From: Dimorphilus gyrociliatus
Taxonomy: Eukaryota > Annelida > Polychaeta > Dinophilidae
Assembly (NCBI GenBank): GCA_904063045.1
Contig: CAJFCJ010000045.1
Span: 32,906-96,905, forward strand
Length of the DNA stretch: 64,000 nt
Reading direction: 5' to 3'
Numbering within the stretch: the first letter of the stretch is position 1; the number at the start of each line of letters is the position of its first letter. The notes below the pieces were generated by a model that saw only the letters and a list, made by a program, of their open reading frames with translations, made no database searches and was not told the DNA's origin. Below, in pieces: positions 13,326-24,874 of the stretch. A program made the translations under genes and the position numbers.

Positions 13326-14668
13326 TCAGTAGACATAGTTAACACTGGTTTTAGGGTAAATAATATCTTCAAAAGCCACAAACCAACATTTAATATCAGA
13401 TCTAACTTTTAAGCTGGCTTGTATTATATGATTATCATCTTTTAACATAGCGCCTCTATTATTTTGAATTGATTCTCTAAATTCAAAACTTTTCTTTCCA
13501 ATATCTCCCATCATCCCACCAAATCTTGATTCAGTAGCATTTAAACTCTGAAATCCAATATTCAAGTGCCATCCTGTTAGATAGTTATATTCCTTTGTAA
13601 TGGCAAATGAAAGTTGTTTTGATCTTCTCTTAACCAAAAGAGAGATTGCTCTGTCAGTAATTTTAATTGTTAATGATCCATACTGTAGTGGAGAGTCAGT
13701 GTTTTTCCATATCATCACTTTGTCATTGGGAAATTGAATGTAATCGGTGAAAAATTGAAATATTTCATCAGATATAGAAATTCTCATGATATGCATGTAG
13801 AAATCATCTTTCAAAATTCCGTCAATCTTTGTTTTTGTTTGAAAATCTTGTAGAATTCTAATTTGATTAGTTGACTTTCCAACAACATCGTAGCAAATAG
13901 TTTGTGGAGTTTTGCTATTCTTATCAAGTATTTGTTGAATAAAATGAGGATCTCCTGAACCACCTAAGCAAATATTTCGAATAGATTTATACTCTCTATT
14001 TGTGTATTGTTCAAACATTTGTTGGTTAAAAAATATTATTAATACCTGCACAAGGATTTGGGTTTCCCAAAGAGGAGCTTTGTAGTGAAAATGCACCAGC
14101 TTCAAACATATTGTCATTTCATCTAGATACTGTAGCACCATCAGCTACAAAAACATTTCCCGTCCATGCAGGGACTCTAGTATTGAATGGATTGACTGTA
14201 GCAGCCCCTGTTGTGTAAATATAGGCGTCTATAACTAAATTTGGGTCCAATTCGTTCAGACCAGTAGCCTCAGTCATACCATCACCTAAAAAGATGAAAG
14301 ATAAGTAAAGTGTAAATCTGTAAGCTACATAGCTTTTAAACTATCATACCTCGATAAAGTAGTAGTGCTACAACAAAATCATTGGCTAAACCCAAGCTAA
14401 AAGACAGTTGACTCAAGCTAATTGTTACAACTTCATTATTTTGAAGAGAAGTAGAAGGTAAATTTTCCCCACCTATAAATGATCTCATTCCATTCTTATG
14501 TTCTAGTTTGTACAAAGCATAATCACCCAAGCTAACTGTACCGGAAGAAAGACTTCTGAGCTCCACATTTCCAGATCCAGTGTCCACTTCATTTATTACC
14601 AGCTTAACTTGGGTTACAGCTAAGTTGACAAATATTTGTAAGAAGAGTAAACTTAGCAGCTTCTTCAT
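13326..14668 (-). CDS. Secreted lamin-tail-domain + ITIH C-terminal domain protein (one in-frame stop)
   Basis: Three phase-consistent exons, 14668-14350, 14285-14046 and 13963-13326 (introns 64 and 82 bp), would encode 398 residues. Exon 1 has a signal peptide (MKKLLSLLFLQIF..) followed by VKLVINEVDTGSG, the opening strand of a lamin tail domain; exon 2 continues it. Exon 3 starts GSGDPHFIQQIL, followed by TICYDVVGK, GGMMGDIGKKSFEFRE and IKCWFVAFE. These match the C-terminal domain of inter-alpha-trypsin inhibitor heavy chains (GDPHF.. TxCxxxxG .. xxCWFV). Codon 162, a TGA at 14119-14121 in exon 2, interrupts the frame, and no alternative donor keeps phase with exon 3. It is either a very recent pseudogene or an allele with a nonsense change. 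Pieces of this gene recur at 5868-6180 and 17219-17392. Confidence 0.7.
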
Positions 14669-15059
14669 TGTCTTGGGTTGATAATTGTGAGGAAAAGGTT
14701 CTTCGCATAAATTTCAAATTTAGCACTGAACTGCGGCGTTGAGAGAAGTCCTATTTATAATAAATTGAAAGAAAGCAATTGTTCTATAAATAGATTCTGA
14801 ATGGGTTTATAATACGCATATTCAAGATATTGTCTGCTGAGGAAATAGTTGGCGCTGGTTCGCCATTATTTGGTATAGGCTTTTTCTGAAAATATAATAG
14901 TTTGATACAATAACCAATTCAGAACTGCTGTCGAGTTTGAATAATGGAATACGAAAACAACATGTTCTTGATACATTGTTATACTGATTGATTGTCAATG
15001 ATACATTCACAAATATTTGGTTTTTTCAACTCGATTTGAGAAGAGAAAGTATGAATATT
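14669..15059. other. 5' flank of lamin-tail/ITIH gene
   Basis: No coding signal recognised. The first ~40 bases upstream of the ATG are shared with the inserted copy that ends at 6180. Confidence 0.4.
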
Positions 15060-15345
15060 GTGAAAATGAGAAAATTTTTTATACTTTTGGAGGTATAGCC
15101 TATACTTGCTCGACAATAACAACTATTATCCCTTCCTAATATCAATAGATGTGTGTGTGTGTGTGACTTATCTTTAGGATACCTCTTATAAAGAATGAGT
15201 ACGAAAACGAGTCCAGTTGAACCAACAATAATACACAATCATAAAAGCATAGTTAAAAGATTTATTTTAGGCCTATAATAAACTAATTCTACAGTTATTC
15301 TTTTCTTTTTGCAATGTCCACGTCGCCATTTTATTGTATAAAACT
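15060..15345. repeat. Block A, first copy of local duplication
   Basis: Closely matches 17763-18030, differing by small indels and a (GT)n run at 15151-15164. On the minus strand it encodes a hydrophobic stretch IIVGSTGLVFVLILYKRY with a positively charged stop, which looks like a transmembrane exon. In the second copy that frame ends early. No complete gene can be assembled from it. Confidence 0.75.
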
Positions 15346-15603
15346 CTTATCGATACTCGCGTAAATTTGATTAAAAGACGTATAAAACTGACTTTTGAGT
15401 GATATTATATTATATATGAAAAGAAAAGAATGGACAATCAATAGTTACAAGCGTTTATTGAATGTAATAATGAATTTTGGGTTTGTCACTTTTTAAGAAA
15501 TTGCGTGGATAATTTTCAAACTATTATCGAAAATGTTTCCAATTTCTGCTTTTCGATATCCATCGCCATTCATATAAGTTTTGTTGATATCTATGGTTAA
15601 AAA

Positions 15604-16911
15604 ATGGATAACGCCGTTTGTTCTTTAAAAGAATTGTCTCTAAAACTAATATTATCAGATATGCCTTATCAGAATAAGATCTGTTCAATAAACAATTTCC
15701 GTATTCCACCAATCGTCTCAGATCAAATTTTTAAAATTACCAACCAAAGTGGTAAGATAACATTGAAAACAAAAGACTTGAATTTCTTCTCATCGGATTA
15801 TACAACATTAACAACTCTTGAATTAGTTAACATCAAATCAACAAAGTTAGATAATGTAAAATTTCTTAAAAATCACCCGATAAGGATTTTAAAGCTGTTA
15901 CGTGTGTTAAACGTTAACGATATTTTAGCAGAAATTAATCCAAATTTCGTTGAGATCTTTACAATCGAATCCGAACTGAATGGGAAATATCTTACATTAA
16001 ACAATCTATTATCAACGAGAACAATTCAAAAATTATGTCTGATTAAAGTTAGACTGCAAAGATCTCAACCGTTTATCAATTTTATTCAAAATCAATTACT
16101 TATAGAAAAACTTGAACTTTGTGACGTAATAATTATGAAAAAGGAAAGCGGTGATACAACACTACCGGTAATGAGCCATTTAAAGTCGTTGAAAAGCCTA
16201 AAACTGATATCCTATAATTTCACTTTCCAAGATATCTATTTATTAACAAGTTACTTGAACAGTGAACATAGTTTGCACAGTTTGTCTGTTCATTTTCTAT
16301 ATAATTCAGATTTCCGAAAAGAAGAAATGTTTTTCCAGAATATCTCCAACTTTGAAACGAATCTAACAAAATTGAATTTAAAGTTTTATTCAAGAATATC
16401 AATGGAATTATACGCGGAATTGATTATTTCATCGAAATACCTACAAAATCTTCATATTTGCTTCCATAACATGTACGGTAAGAAAGATTTCTTTAGAAAG
16501 ATTCTAGGTAGATGCCAATTGAAAAAGCTGACATTCGAATGTGAAAAACTCGGAAATGAACCAGTACAATTTGTCAATTCTCAAATGAATATGGAAAAAT
16601 TATCTATTGTTTTCAAGTACGTATTCAATTATTGTTCAAACATCTCCGAAATGAACTTTTTCCCTCATATTAATTCGCTTGATAATTTAAAAATCTTTAA
16701 AATTGTTAACTATTCAACTCCTATTGAAAATAGTAGTAAAATCATTCTCAACGATTTCATTAAGAAACAAGAAGAACTCCGATATCTAATCTTTAATAAA
16801 ATGCCATTAAAGCATCCATTCGATATTGGTTTAATTACGAAAGAGAACTTGGCTATGCACGCTCATCTAGACTCTACAAAGGATATTTTTTCGCATCAGT
16901 TGACCAATTAA
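15604..16911 (+). CDS. LRR protein with VHL-box-like N-terminus (ZYG11/ZER1-like)
   Basis: Intact single-exon 435-residue protein. Residues ~7-16 (SLKELSLKLI) fit the Elongin C binding BC-box (L-x3-C/S-x3-hydrophobic), and IPPIVSDQI about 20 residues later fits the CUL2-box (hydrophobic-P-x2-hydrophobic-x3-hydrophobic). This layout, followed by diverged leucine-rich repeats (LTTLELVNIKS, KLTFECEKL, IRILKLL), is that of ZYG11/ZER1-type substrate receptors of CUL2 ubiquitin ligases. The repeats are irregular, so the role is inferred from the N-terminus. It is related to the pseudogene at 4016-6563. Its 3' end is duplicated in decayed form at 18050-18250, and a telomeric-type repeat follows at 17003. 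Confidence 0.7.
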   Translation: MDNAVCSLKELSLKLILSDMPYQNKICSINNFRIPPIVSDQIFKITNQSGKITLKTKDLNFFSSDYTTLTTLELVNIKSTKLDNVKFLKNHPIRILKLLRVLNVNDILAEINPNFVEIFTIESELNGKYLTLNNLLSTRTIQKLCLIKVRLQRSQPFINFIQNQLLIEKLELCDVIIMKKESGDTTLPVMSHLKSLKSLKLISYNFTFQDIYLLTSYLNSEHSLHSLSVHFLYNSDFRKEEMFFQNISNFETNLTKLNLKFYSRISMELYAELIISSKYLQNLHICFHNMYGKKDFFRKILGRCQLKKLTFECEKLGNEPVQFVNSQMNMEKLSIVFKYVFNYCSNISEMNFFPHINSLDNLKIFKIVNYSTPIENSSKIILNDFIKKQEELRYLIFNKMPLKHPFDIGLITKENLAMHAHLDSTKDIFSHQLTN

Positions 16912-17002
16912 ACAATTCAATGATTCTTTCACAAATTTCAACAACTGTTGACCAAAATTGCGCAATACTTTCGAATAAGTATACGGGGGTTTTCGAATAG
17001 AA

Positions 17003-17021
17003 GGGGTTAGGGTTAGGGTTA
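17003..17021 (+). repeat. Interstitial telomeric repeat
   Basis: Three GGGTTA units about 90 bases downstream of the LRR gene's stop codon. The same repeat follows the decayed second copy at 18321. Confidence 0.85.
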
Positions 17022-17218
17022 ATTTTCAGTGTTGATACAAAATTCAAACAGTGTTTTTGTTATTTGATTGAAAAATAAAATTGATTTATTTAATGAGAAA
17101 CAAGTTTTATAGAAATTATTGCACTACATTGTAAAATGATTGTCGAAATATGCAAACTTAAAGTCGTCTCTAAAGAAATGGCGATAATATCGAATTGAAA
17201 AATATCTTGACCTAAAAA

Positions 17219-17392
17219 CCCTGAAATCCAATATTCAAGTGCCATCCTGTTAGTTCGTTGTATTCCTTCGTAATAGCAAATTAAAGTTGTTTTGTTCTTC
17301 TCTTAACAAGAAGAGAGATTTGCTCTGTCAGTAATTTGAATTGTTTTCGAGACATACTCTATTGGAGAGTCAGTGTTTTTCCATATCATAAG
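17219..17392 (-). pseudogene. Fragment of ITIH C-terminal exon
   Basis: About 170 bases nearly identical to 13545-13715, inside exon 3 of the lamin-tail/ITIH gene, with small indels that break the frame. No flanking exon is present. A reverse-oriented telomeric repeat lies 200 bases further on. Confidence 0.75.
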
Positions 17393-17593
17393 CCACTGTT
17401 TCCCCATTCTTTAATAATAATAACTAAGGTGTAGGATTTTGTGAACAACTATACAATAATACAGAAATGCTTTGTATGACGACGTGATAGTCTTTTTGAA
17501 GAGCCAACGTAAAAACCCATAGAATTTGAATAAAGAAAACTTCTCTATGCTCTATCATATTAGTAGAGTTTAACGAACCCTGCGAGAACCTTC

Positions 17594-17607
17594 ACCCTAA
17601 CCCTAAC
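17594..17607 (-). repeat. Interstitial telomeric repeat, C-rich on plus strand
   Basis: Two CCCTAA units between the ITIH fragment and the second copy of block A. Confidence 0.7.
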
Positions 17608-17762
17608 AATTTATGTCTTCAAGTAATATGGGTTGTAAAGCGAAATTCCGACTGCTGTGGGAATGGAACATCATTTTTTTCGTTGAGGATGTATAGTCCA
17701 TGCATCCTCAACGATAATAACTATTTATGCCCCTCTTAATATTAGAAAATATCTGATGTAAA

Positions 17763-18030
17763 ATGAGAACATTTTTTATATTCTTGGACGTATGGCCTAT
17801 ACTTGCTCGACTATAACAACTATTCATTCCTTTCCTAATATCAATAGATGTGTTATATATCTTTAGAATACCTCTTGTAAAGAATGAGTACGAAAACGAG
17901 TCCAGTTGAACCAACAATAATACACAATCATAAAAGCATAGTTTAAAGATTTATTTTAGGCCTATAATAAACTAATTCTACAGTTATTCTTTCTTTTTGC
18001 AATGTCTACGTATAAATGCCTATCGCTACT
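17763..18030. repeat. Block A, second copy of local duplication
   Basis: High similarity to 15060-15345, including a stretch of more than 60 nearly unbroken identical bases at 17880-17975. The (GT)n run is missing. Confidence 0.75.
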
Positions 18031-18049
18031 CGTGTAAATTCGATTAGGT

Positions 18050-18335
18050 TTTATTATTCAATTCGCATTTGAAATAGTAGTAAAAATTATTCTCAACGGT
18101 TTCATCAAGAAACGCAAGAGGAATTGAGATATCTAATCTTTAATATAATGCTATTGGAGTATCCATATGATATCGGTTCAAATACGACACAGAGAACTTA
18201 GCCATGCACGCTCGTCTAGACTCTACAAAAGATATTTATTCAGATCAGTCGACTGAATATATAATTGAATAATTCTTTTACAAACGTTACAGGATTTTTG
18301 TATAGCAGAGGTTTTAGAGTTTAGGGTTAGGGTTA
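18050..18335 (+). pseudogene. Decayed 3' end of the LRR gene plus telomeric repeat
   Basis: Bases 18070-18250 match the last ~200 bases of the gene ending at 16911 (same order: NSSKIILNDFIKK.., MHAHLDSTKDI..) with frame-breaking indels. A GGGTTA array follows at 18321-18335, as it does after the intact gene. The rest of the gene (about 1.1 kb) is missing between block A and this piece. Confidence 0.75.
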
Positions 18336-18378
18336 ATTTTTCAATGTTGATAAAAATTCAATGAAAAATAGAAATGAT

Positions 18379-18779
18379 TTATTTAACGAAAATTGACTTT
18401 TGTAGTAGTTTTTTCAACATTTGACCAAAACCGTTCAAATCTTCTAATACATTTTCATCGTTTGCCATTTCTATATTCTTTGACGAAAGTAGAAATTTAA
18501 CTTTTCTGCCGCTAGTCTGCAAATCGAAAGTAAGCTGTTGGTCTAAAAACTTGACATTTACTTACTAATTTATAAATATTTGATGTATTTATCAATCCGT
18601 TAAATGAAAATTTACATTTATGACTCAGATTTAAATGATTACAGACATTTTCAGCAATTTTATGAATATTCATAATTTTGTAGAAATATGGTAAATGTTT
18701 AAATTCTTCTATACATACAACAACAGTTTTTGTTGTTGAACAACATTCAATTGATTTGATAAATGCAATATCTAGAAAA
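18379..18779 (-). pseudogene. Coding remnant on minus strand, probably LRR family
   Basis: Two minus-strand readings in different frames, about 18779-18560 (..KHLPYFYKIMNIHKIAENV..) and 18555-18379 (..QLTFDLQTSGRKVKF.. to a TAA at 18379-18381), look like protein but need a frameshift to join. Composition and the spacing of leucines resemble the irregular LRR family nearby. Family membership is a guess. Confidence 0.35.
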
Positions 18780-18948
18780 AATTTTCCCTTGTAAATGATA
18801 TTTTAAGTCTAGTCAACCTTTTCTAAGTGTATAGTTACGCTTTGAAAATTTCAACTCTATAATCTGAGACACGTGACTTTGCCTTAAATCGACATGTTTT
18901 TTTTAAGAGGATTGTAATTGGGTTTTTTTTTTATCTTAACACTGCTAC

Positions 18949-21900
18949 TTACATTTTCTCGGCATTCACCTTTTTCTTGTATTTATAAAATGATTTCAAA
19001 TCCCTTAAAGTATATAATAAAGGATCGATAACGGAATTTATCGGTACAATAACAATAACTATGGCAACGTAAATATTCTTTTTTATTGATAAATCAAACA
19101 ATGCCGAATATACTCCTGTTAAAGAGGATAAAAGAATGGGCGTCTATCAGCGTTAAAAAATGTTGAGAAAAGAGATTTTAATACCTAAAATAGAAATAGG
19201 AAACCAACATAAAAAGTTTGTTACTACGATTAGAAATGCGTTCAACTTGAATTTATTTTGTCTGTTTTTGAATTGTTGTTTATTCAATAAATCTTTTGAT
19301 TGTAAAGTTTCTTTCCAAATTTGAAAGTAGAGTAGAAATATTATAAGGCATACTATTGATACGAAAACCCCAAAAACGATAAACGAAAAGAGCCATCCTT
19401 CGGCTTTTTCGCTTGTTATATGTAAAGTAAAACATACGGGACTTTTTGAATAATAAGTCTACAATTTATATTCAACTATTATCTCATTTAGACAATAATT
19501 CTTACTTATTCTATTTACGTTGTAAATGAACAGCGGAAGTGACGAGGCGACCGCCGACGTTAAGAAACAAATCAACATTATTAATATTCCTCTAGATGTT
19601 GTTAACGTTCTCTTTAGAGGATTAATTATCATTAAATATCTTTCGACTGTAATTAATAAAAGACTTTGAATTGACAATAGAATTGACCAACTGCACAGCC
19701 AGCCGATTATACTGCAAGATGGGCTATTCCTCCAAACAAAGTCGTTCTCTACGTATTTGCCTCTGTAATAGATGTCGACGCTTCCTATTGAAATTAAATA
19801 GGCCGACGAGCATAAATCGGCGAATGATAGACTTAAATGAAACCAATTCTTATGCTTTTTAGTCAATACACATCTGAATAGAAGGGAAATTGAATTCTCG
19901 AATAGGCCGGTTAACGCCAAAATCCAAAGAATCGATTGAATTGTCTTTGAACCGAGAAGATCATTGCAAGAATTGAATAAGGAGGTGGAAGGATAACAAT
20001 TTTCAAGAGATTTCGAATAGATCTTTGAAAAACAACAAAATGAAAAATAATCGCTTTGCAACTCTTTAAGCGACTTTAACGGCTTTATAAGAGATGTTGC
20101 GTGCTTCAACGGTACTTTGGTGTTTGTCAGTAAAAGACGTTCAAGACCGTTCAACCATATAAACGCATTCGGATGGAAATCGTTAATAAACGAATCTTTA
20201 ATTGTTAATCTAACGAGTTTTAATGAATTTTTGAACAGTGCATTGTTCAAATAAGAAATATCCGTCGATATAAAATCAATTGATAATAGATTGAGCGTAT
20301 CTTTTAGCATAGTATCGAAATAAATCAGTATTTTTGTATTGAATATTTTCAATTCTTGTAAATTTCTTAACGGATGCGATAGAGTCGATGACATATTTAA
20401 TATTTTACAATTATTTAAATAAAGATAGGCAACATTTGGGAAAATTTTCGATATTTGAACATTAAAAATTCCGGATGAATTATAAAATGATAATGAAATT
20501 ATTGATAATTTCTTATCTATATTATTATTATATTTCGTCATATTTGACCAAATTGAAATATTTAAATATTTAAATTTCGATAGATAATCATTTTCAAAAA
20601 TTATTTTCGTACTTTCAATCGTTTTGAATGAACAATGAATTGAATAGAAATTTTTCATTTTACAATATTCTACAACAGTTCTATTGGCTGTCGATTTGCA
20701 GTAGAGTTCATCCGTTCCTTTTAGACAGTCGATTATATCGTTACATATATCGTAGAGTGGAATGTATAATTTCTGATTTCTACACTTTAAATATCCTTTC
20801 GGTACGAATTTATCTAAAGAAAAAAACGCTTAGTTTGCAAGAAAAATCTCTCAATTTTTTTTTTCATAATTTTTTCAACCGCAATCGAATTCGTCGTCGT
20901 GATAAACGCAATGTACAATTCCGTCACAAATCTGCTTTATCGATATACAATAACCAACTTTATTACACAAGTATTTACCCATTTCGCAAGATTTTCTATT
21001 ACAGTTTTCCAGACTGGAATACGGAAAATGAACTCTTGTCAACAGATTTCCCATTGAAGTATAGACAACTTCGCAACTATTGCTTTTCAAATTCTCTACA
21101 CTCTTACAAATCTCCGGTGGAATTGCATTCTCTTTGGCGCAAATACTCTCTTTTTCGTCTCTTCCGTCTAAACAATCCCATTGTTTATTGCATAATATTT
21201 CTTTCGATAGGCATTTCCTATCGCATTTGAATCTATCGTATTGAAGACAGTCTACAAAATAGACGAGTAAATGAAGGGCAGCGGTATCTTTTCAATGATA
21301 TTTTACCATAATCATAATCGAATAGTCGCTCCTGAGAGCATTTTTCATCGCTCTCGTCAAAGCAATTTCTCTCCCGATTACAGACATATCCATCATCTAT
21401 ACACTGCATATTATCGCATCTGCAATTTAGCCTATAAACTGAAGATAACTGTTGAAGATTTTTTTTTGGATATTTTCACCTCGTTTCATTCATTCTACAC
21501 TGTTTAGTTTCTGTTGAATATGTATTTTTTTTTGTAAATAATCCCATTATTTCTATTGAGTTTATAGAAGAAATTACCGCAATTCACCTCGTCCAGCTTA
21601 TTAGGGCAATCGTACACAGAATCACAAACTAATTGGAATGCTATCGTTGAACTTACATCGCAATAGAACAATTGAATATTTCCGCAATTTTTCTCATCTT
21701 CACCATCAGAAATACAATCGTCAGTACCGTCGCAAACGTTAATCGAATGAATACATATATTATCCATAGTACAATGATAGAAATGATCTGGACAACCGTT
21801 GAATTGAACATTTTTCAATCTATTCACCAAAGAAAATCCATAGTCGTCTTTCAATTTTTTATTGTTTTATTCTCAATTTATTTGGAAATAATTGAAATAT

Positions 21901-24600
21901 TCTTACAAGGTAATTTACAGAACGTTTCGGTAATAACATTCAAGTTACAATTGTTTGGAATAACTGTATATTTCACTGGATAAAATTGAAAAACTTTTTC
22001 CAAATAGTAGCATCTCTCTTCATTTCCAATATGGAAATTATTATTGGCATTTAATGTTTCCTGAATAGTTAGACATTCCCCTAAATATCTATACAGTTGG
22101 AGAAACGGCAAAAACTGTAATAAAGCCTACATTAGTATGTGTTGTTTTGTTTTTTGGTTACTTTGATTGTTGTTCAAAGATGAAAGCGTAAAATTCATAA
22201 GGTTTTCTATCGTCGTATACGAATATTTCGCGTTCGTTTACATCTTTAACAATTTTCAATTCTATATAATAAAAAAACGACAACAACAACAGGTTTTTGA
22301 ACTATTCAAATACGGTAAAAAATGATGTCAGGGTTAATATTTACTTCCGGCAATGTTCTTTTTAACTATTCCAACGTGTCTATTGTCGCCTGTTGTTATT
22401 TGGGAAAAAAATTCATATTCATCATTCGAAAAATAGAATTGAGTTGAATTTATCTTCTGGCATTCTTCTCTCGCTCTACTTATAGACACTCTTCTACCGT
22501 ATTTCAATTTTACATAACAACCGTCCTGAAAACTATACGCATTCTCTTTTAAACATAAAATGTCTGTTGAAAAGAAAACGAATAAAAAGTTTATTCAACT
22601 TTATTCAACATTCTTTTTCAATAGAAAAATGAAAAAGTTGCCTGTATTATTTGTACATTCCAATTCGAAATTGTGTGATACGTCGTAAGATTGTATAGGC
22701 CTAGTAAAACATGGATGACGTAATAGCGACTAAATAGGTAAAAGAACAAACTTATTAGGAGGAGGTTTACTAAAGGTTATATTGCATTGCGAGATATTGG
22801 AATAATTGGGACAATCCATAGAGAATTCGTACGCCGACGGATATCTAATCGATGAACCTCTCAACATTCTAATTGTACCAGTTTTATATCCGAAATATTT
22901 GCATATAACCATTGCTTCGTAGCTTTTTATCTCTCTAATATCTCTATAAAACCAATTGTTTTGATAATAGATTATGACTAATCCGTGATAATCCGCCAGA
23001 GAAGTTTTAATTGTTTTTGAAGAAAATTTCCTATCACTTTGGTAGAATGAGAGATCGTAGTCTTAAACAGCAAAAATTCAATGATTTCCGTTGATTCTTT
23101 ATAAAGATAATTAAGAAATTTTATTCTGTATTTTAACGCACCTTTAACCGTATTGGGGTTAGCGCAATAAGCCGCCGCTATAAAACCTCGAACGTCTAAG
23201 CTCGCTTTACAGCCGCCCAATAGGTCATTCTGCCATTTACAAGCTCGAAAAGCAGGATACTTTGTTGTTTTATAATGAATTCGTAGTTCTCCGCATATTT
23301 GAACCTATTTAATTGATAATTTTGAATTAAATTTTGAATGAATTTATCACCTTGACCTTTTTGCCTTTCATTTGTTTCTGTTGATATTCAATTGGAATAC
23401 GAATTTTACCAGCAAATTTACATAGCAATTCGGCTATACGATTTCTGTTGAGGAAAGTGAACATAAGAGGATAAGCGCCAAATGTCTTTGATACAAATAT
23501 AAGCGATAGCCAATCGTTCAAGTTCATTTCAAAGTAGTATTGTTTTTGAAATGAAGACATTTCAACAATATAAGAATCTAATTAAAAAACTGTAATTATA
23601 TCTATTCACAATTGCATTCGAAACTATTATTATTCAATAGTTTTCATATATATATATATATATATATATTTACCGTTCAACTGTTTTATCGAACAAGATA
23701 ACTGTTCAAAATTCTCTTCTGAATAGTTTCTTAATATATTCACTTGTAATAATTCATTAATAAATATTGGATTTATATCAATTTCATTTACGCTTGTCAT
23801 TGTTTTAAAGAATTGACTTTTATTACAAATGTTCAAATTTATTCCCTTTTTCTTAACCAATTGAAATATTCTACCGTTGAATTGAAGAAACAATTTGAAA
23901 TTGTATTCTTCTAACGTTTTTATTCTGGGGTTAGGTTCGTAAAATGCGAAAATATCTATATTAAAAAAAAAATAGTAAAATCATCTATTTTTCACGAAAT
24001 AATAAATGAATTAACAGTTTGATTGAATTTTAAAACATTTCAAACAGAGTGAACCGTTGTTCCGAACGTCAGACGCCTCGAGATGCTTCCTACAAAAACA
24101 AACGTTTATTTCTTTCGATGGAGAATATATTCTCAAAATAGAAACTAATACAAAACGTGTAGTCCATCACCAATATTTACTGGCATTAATGACGTATAGT
24201 CTGAAATATTGAATATACATTCTTTCTTACTGACAAATGATTGAGGCAACCGCTAAAAGAACAAAAAAATACCCCTTTTTCGCTCGCAAACTTGAACAGT
24301 AAAATGAATATCGTCGTATCCTAGTAGTTGACACAATTTCTTATGCTGTACCGTATCAATATTCACATCAAAAGCGATGTTATAAGTTCTATTCGAATGT
24401 TTAATCTTTAAATATATTCGACCATAAATAGATAGATTATCTTCGAATAGAGATTCCATAAAATAGACAACGTTTGTAGTATCTAAATACATTGAAAATA
24501 TTTCTTCCCTTTTCAACTGACATGGATTTTTAGCTAAAGAAAAATTGAAAATTAAATAAAGAAATCCGCCGAATAGATTCTTTTCATAGATTCTAAACAT
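18949..24600 (-). CDS. Receptor 1: SRCR/C-type lectin/LDLa/LRR/7TM (GRL101- and relaxin-receptor-like)
   Basis: Multi-exon gene. Start ATG at 24600 opens a signal peptide (MFRIYEKNLFGGFLYLIF..). Going downstream: an SRCR-like piece (KLCQLLGYDD), another at 22912-22730 (MVICKYFGYKTG, DCPNYSNISQC), a C-type lectin-like module at ~22560-21880 (GCYVKLKYG, SRAREECQKI), six LDLa repeats at ~21790-20690 (e.g. ICDGIVHCVYHDDEFDC), an LRR block with a cysteine cap at ~20640-19980, and a rhodopsin-type 7TM. TM1-4 with TVERYLMI lie in the exon ending at 19519, TM5-6 in 19458-19185, and TM7 (VIDPLLY) in 19115-18949. The introns 19459-19518 and 19116-19184 are in phase, so the stop seen inside the first is intronic. 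Probably a membrane receptor for a protein or glycan ligand. Exon boundaries of the extracellular part are not all fixed. Confidence 0.8.
23645..23669. repeat. (TA)n microsatellite
   Basis: About 12 TA units within an intron or linker of the first receptor gene. Confidence 0.85.
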
Positions 24601-24874
24601 ATCTCTTTCTGTTCAAGCTACTTTAACAACAAATGTAAATAAGAAGAGGAAGAAGATATATGTAAAAATAAAAATTGCATAGTTATCTTGCCAAATGGAT
24701 ATGTGGATATAGTTAATTTCTGTTGTTAAAATAGCTGTATGAATGTATACACTATACTGTGTATAAATAGAAAATAATTACAAAATGGCTGTGGTGGCCT
24801 CTTTTAGTTGAACCACTGATTCAATGAAATGGAGTTAATGTTGATATTGTTTAAAAAAAAAAATTGTCCCTTAC

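Noticed and set aside
19459-19518. Premature stop in the 7TM region of receptor 1
   Set aside because: Alignment with receptor 2 shows a 60 bp in-phase GT-AG intron exactly here. The stop is intronic.
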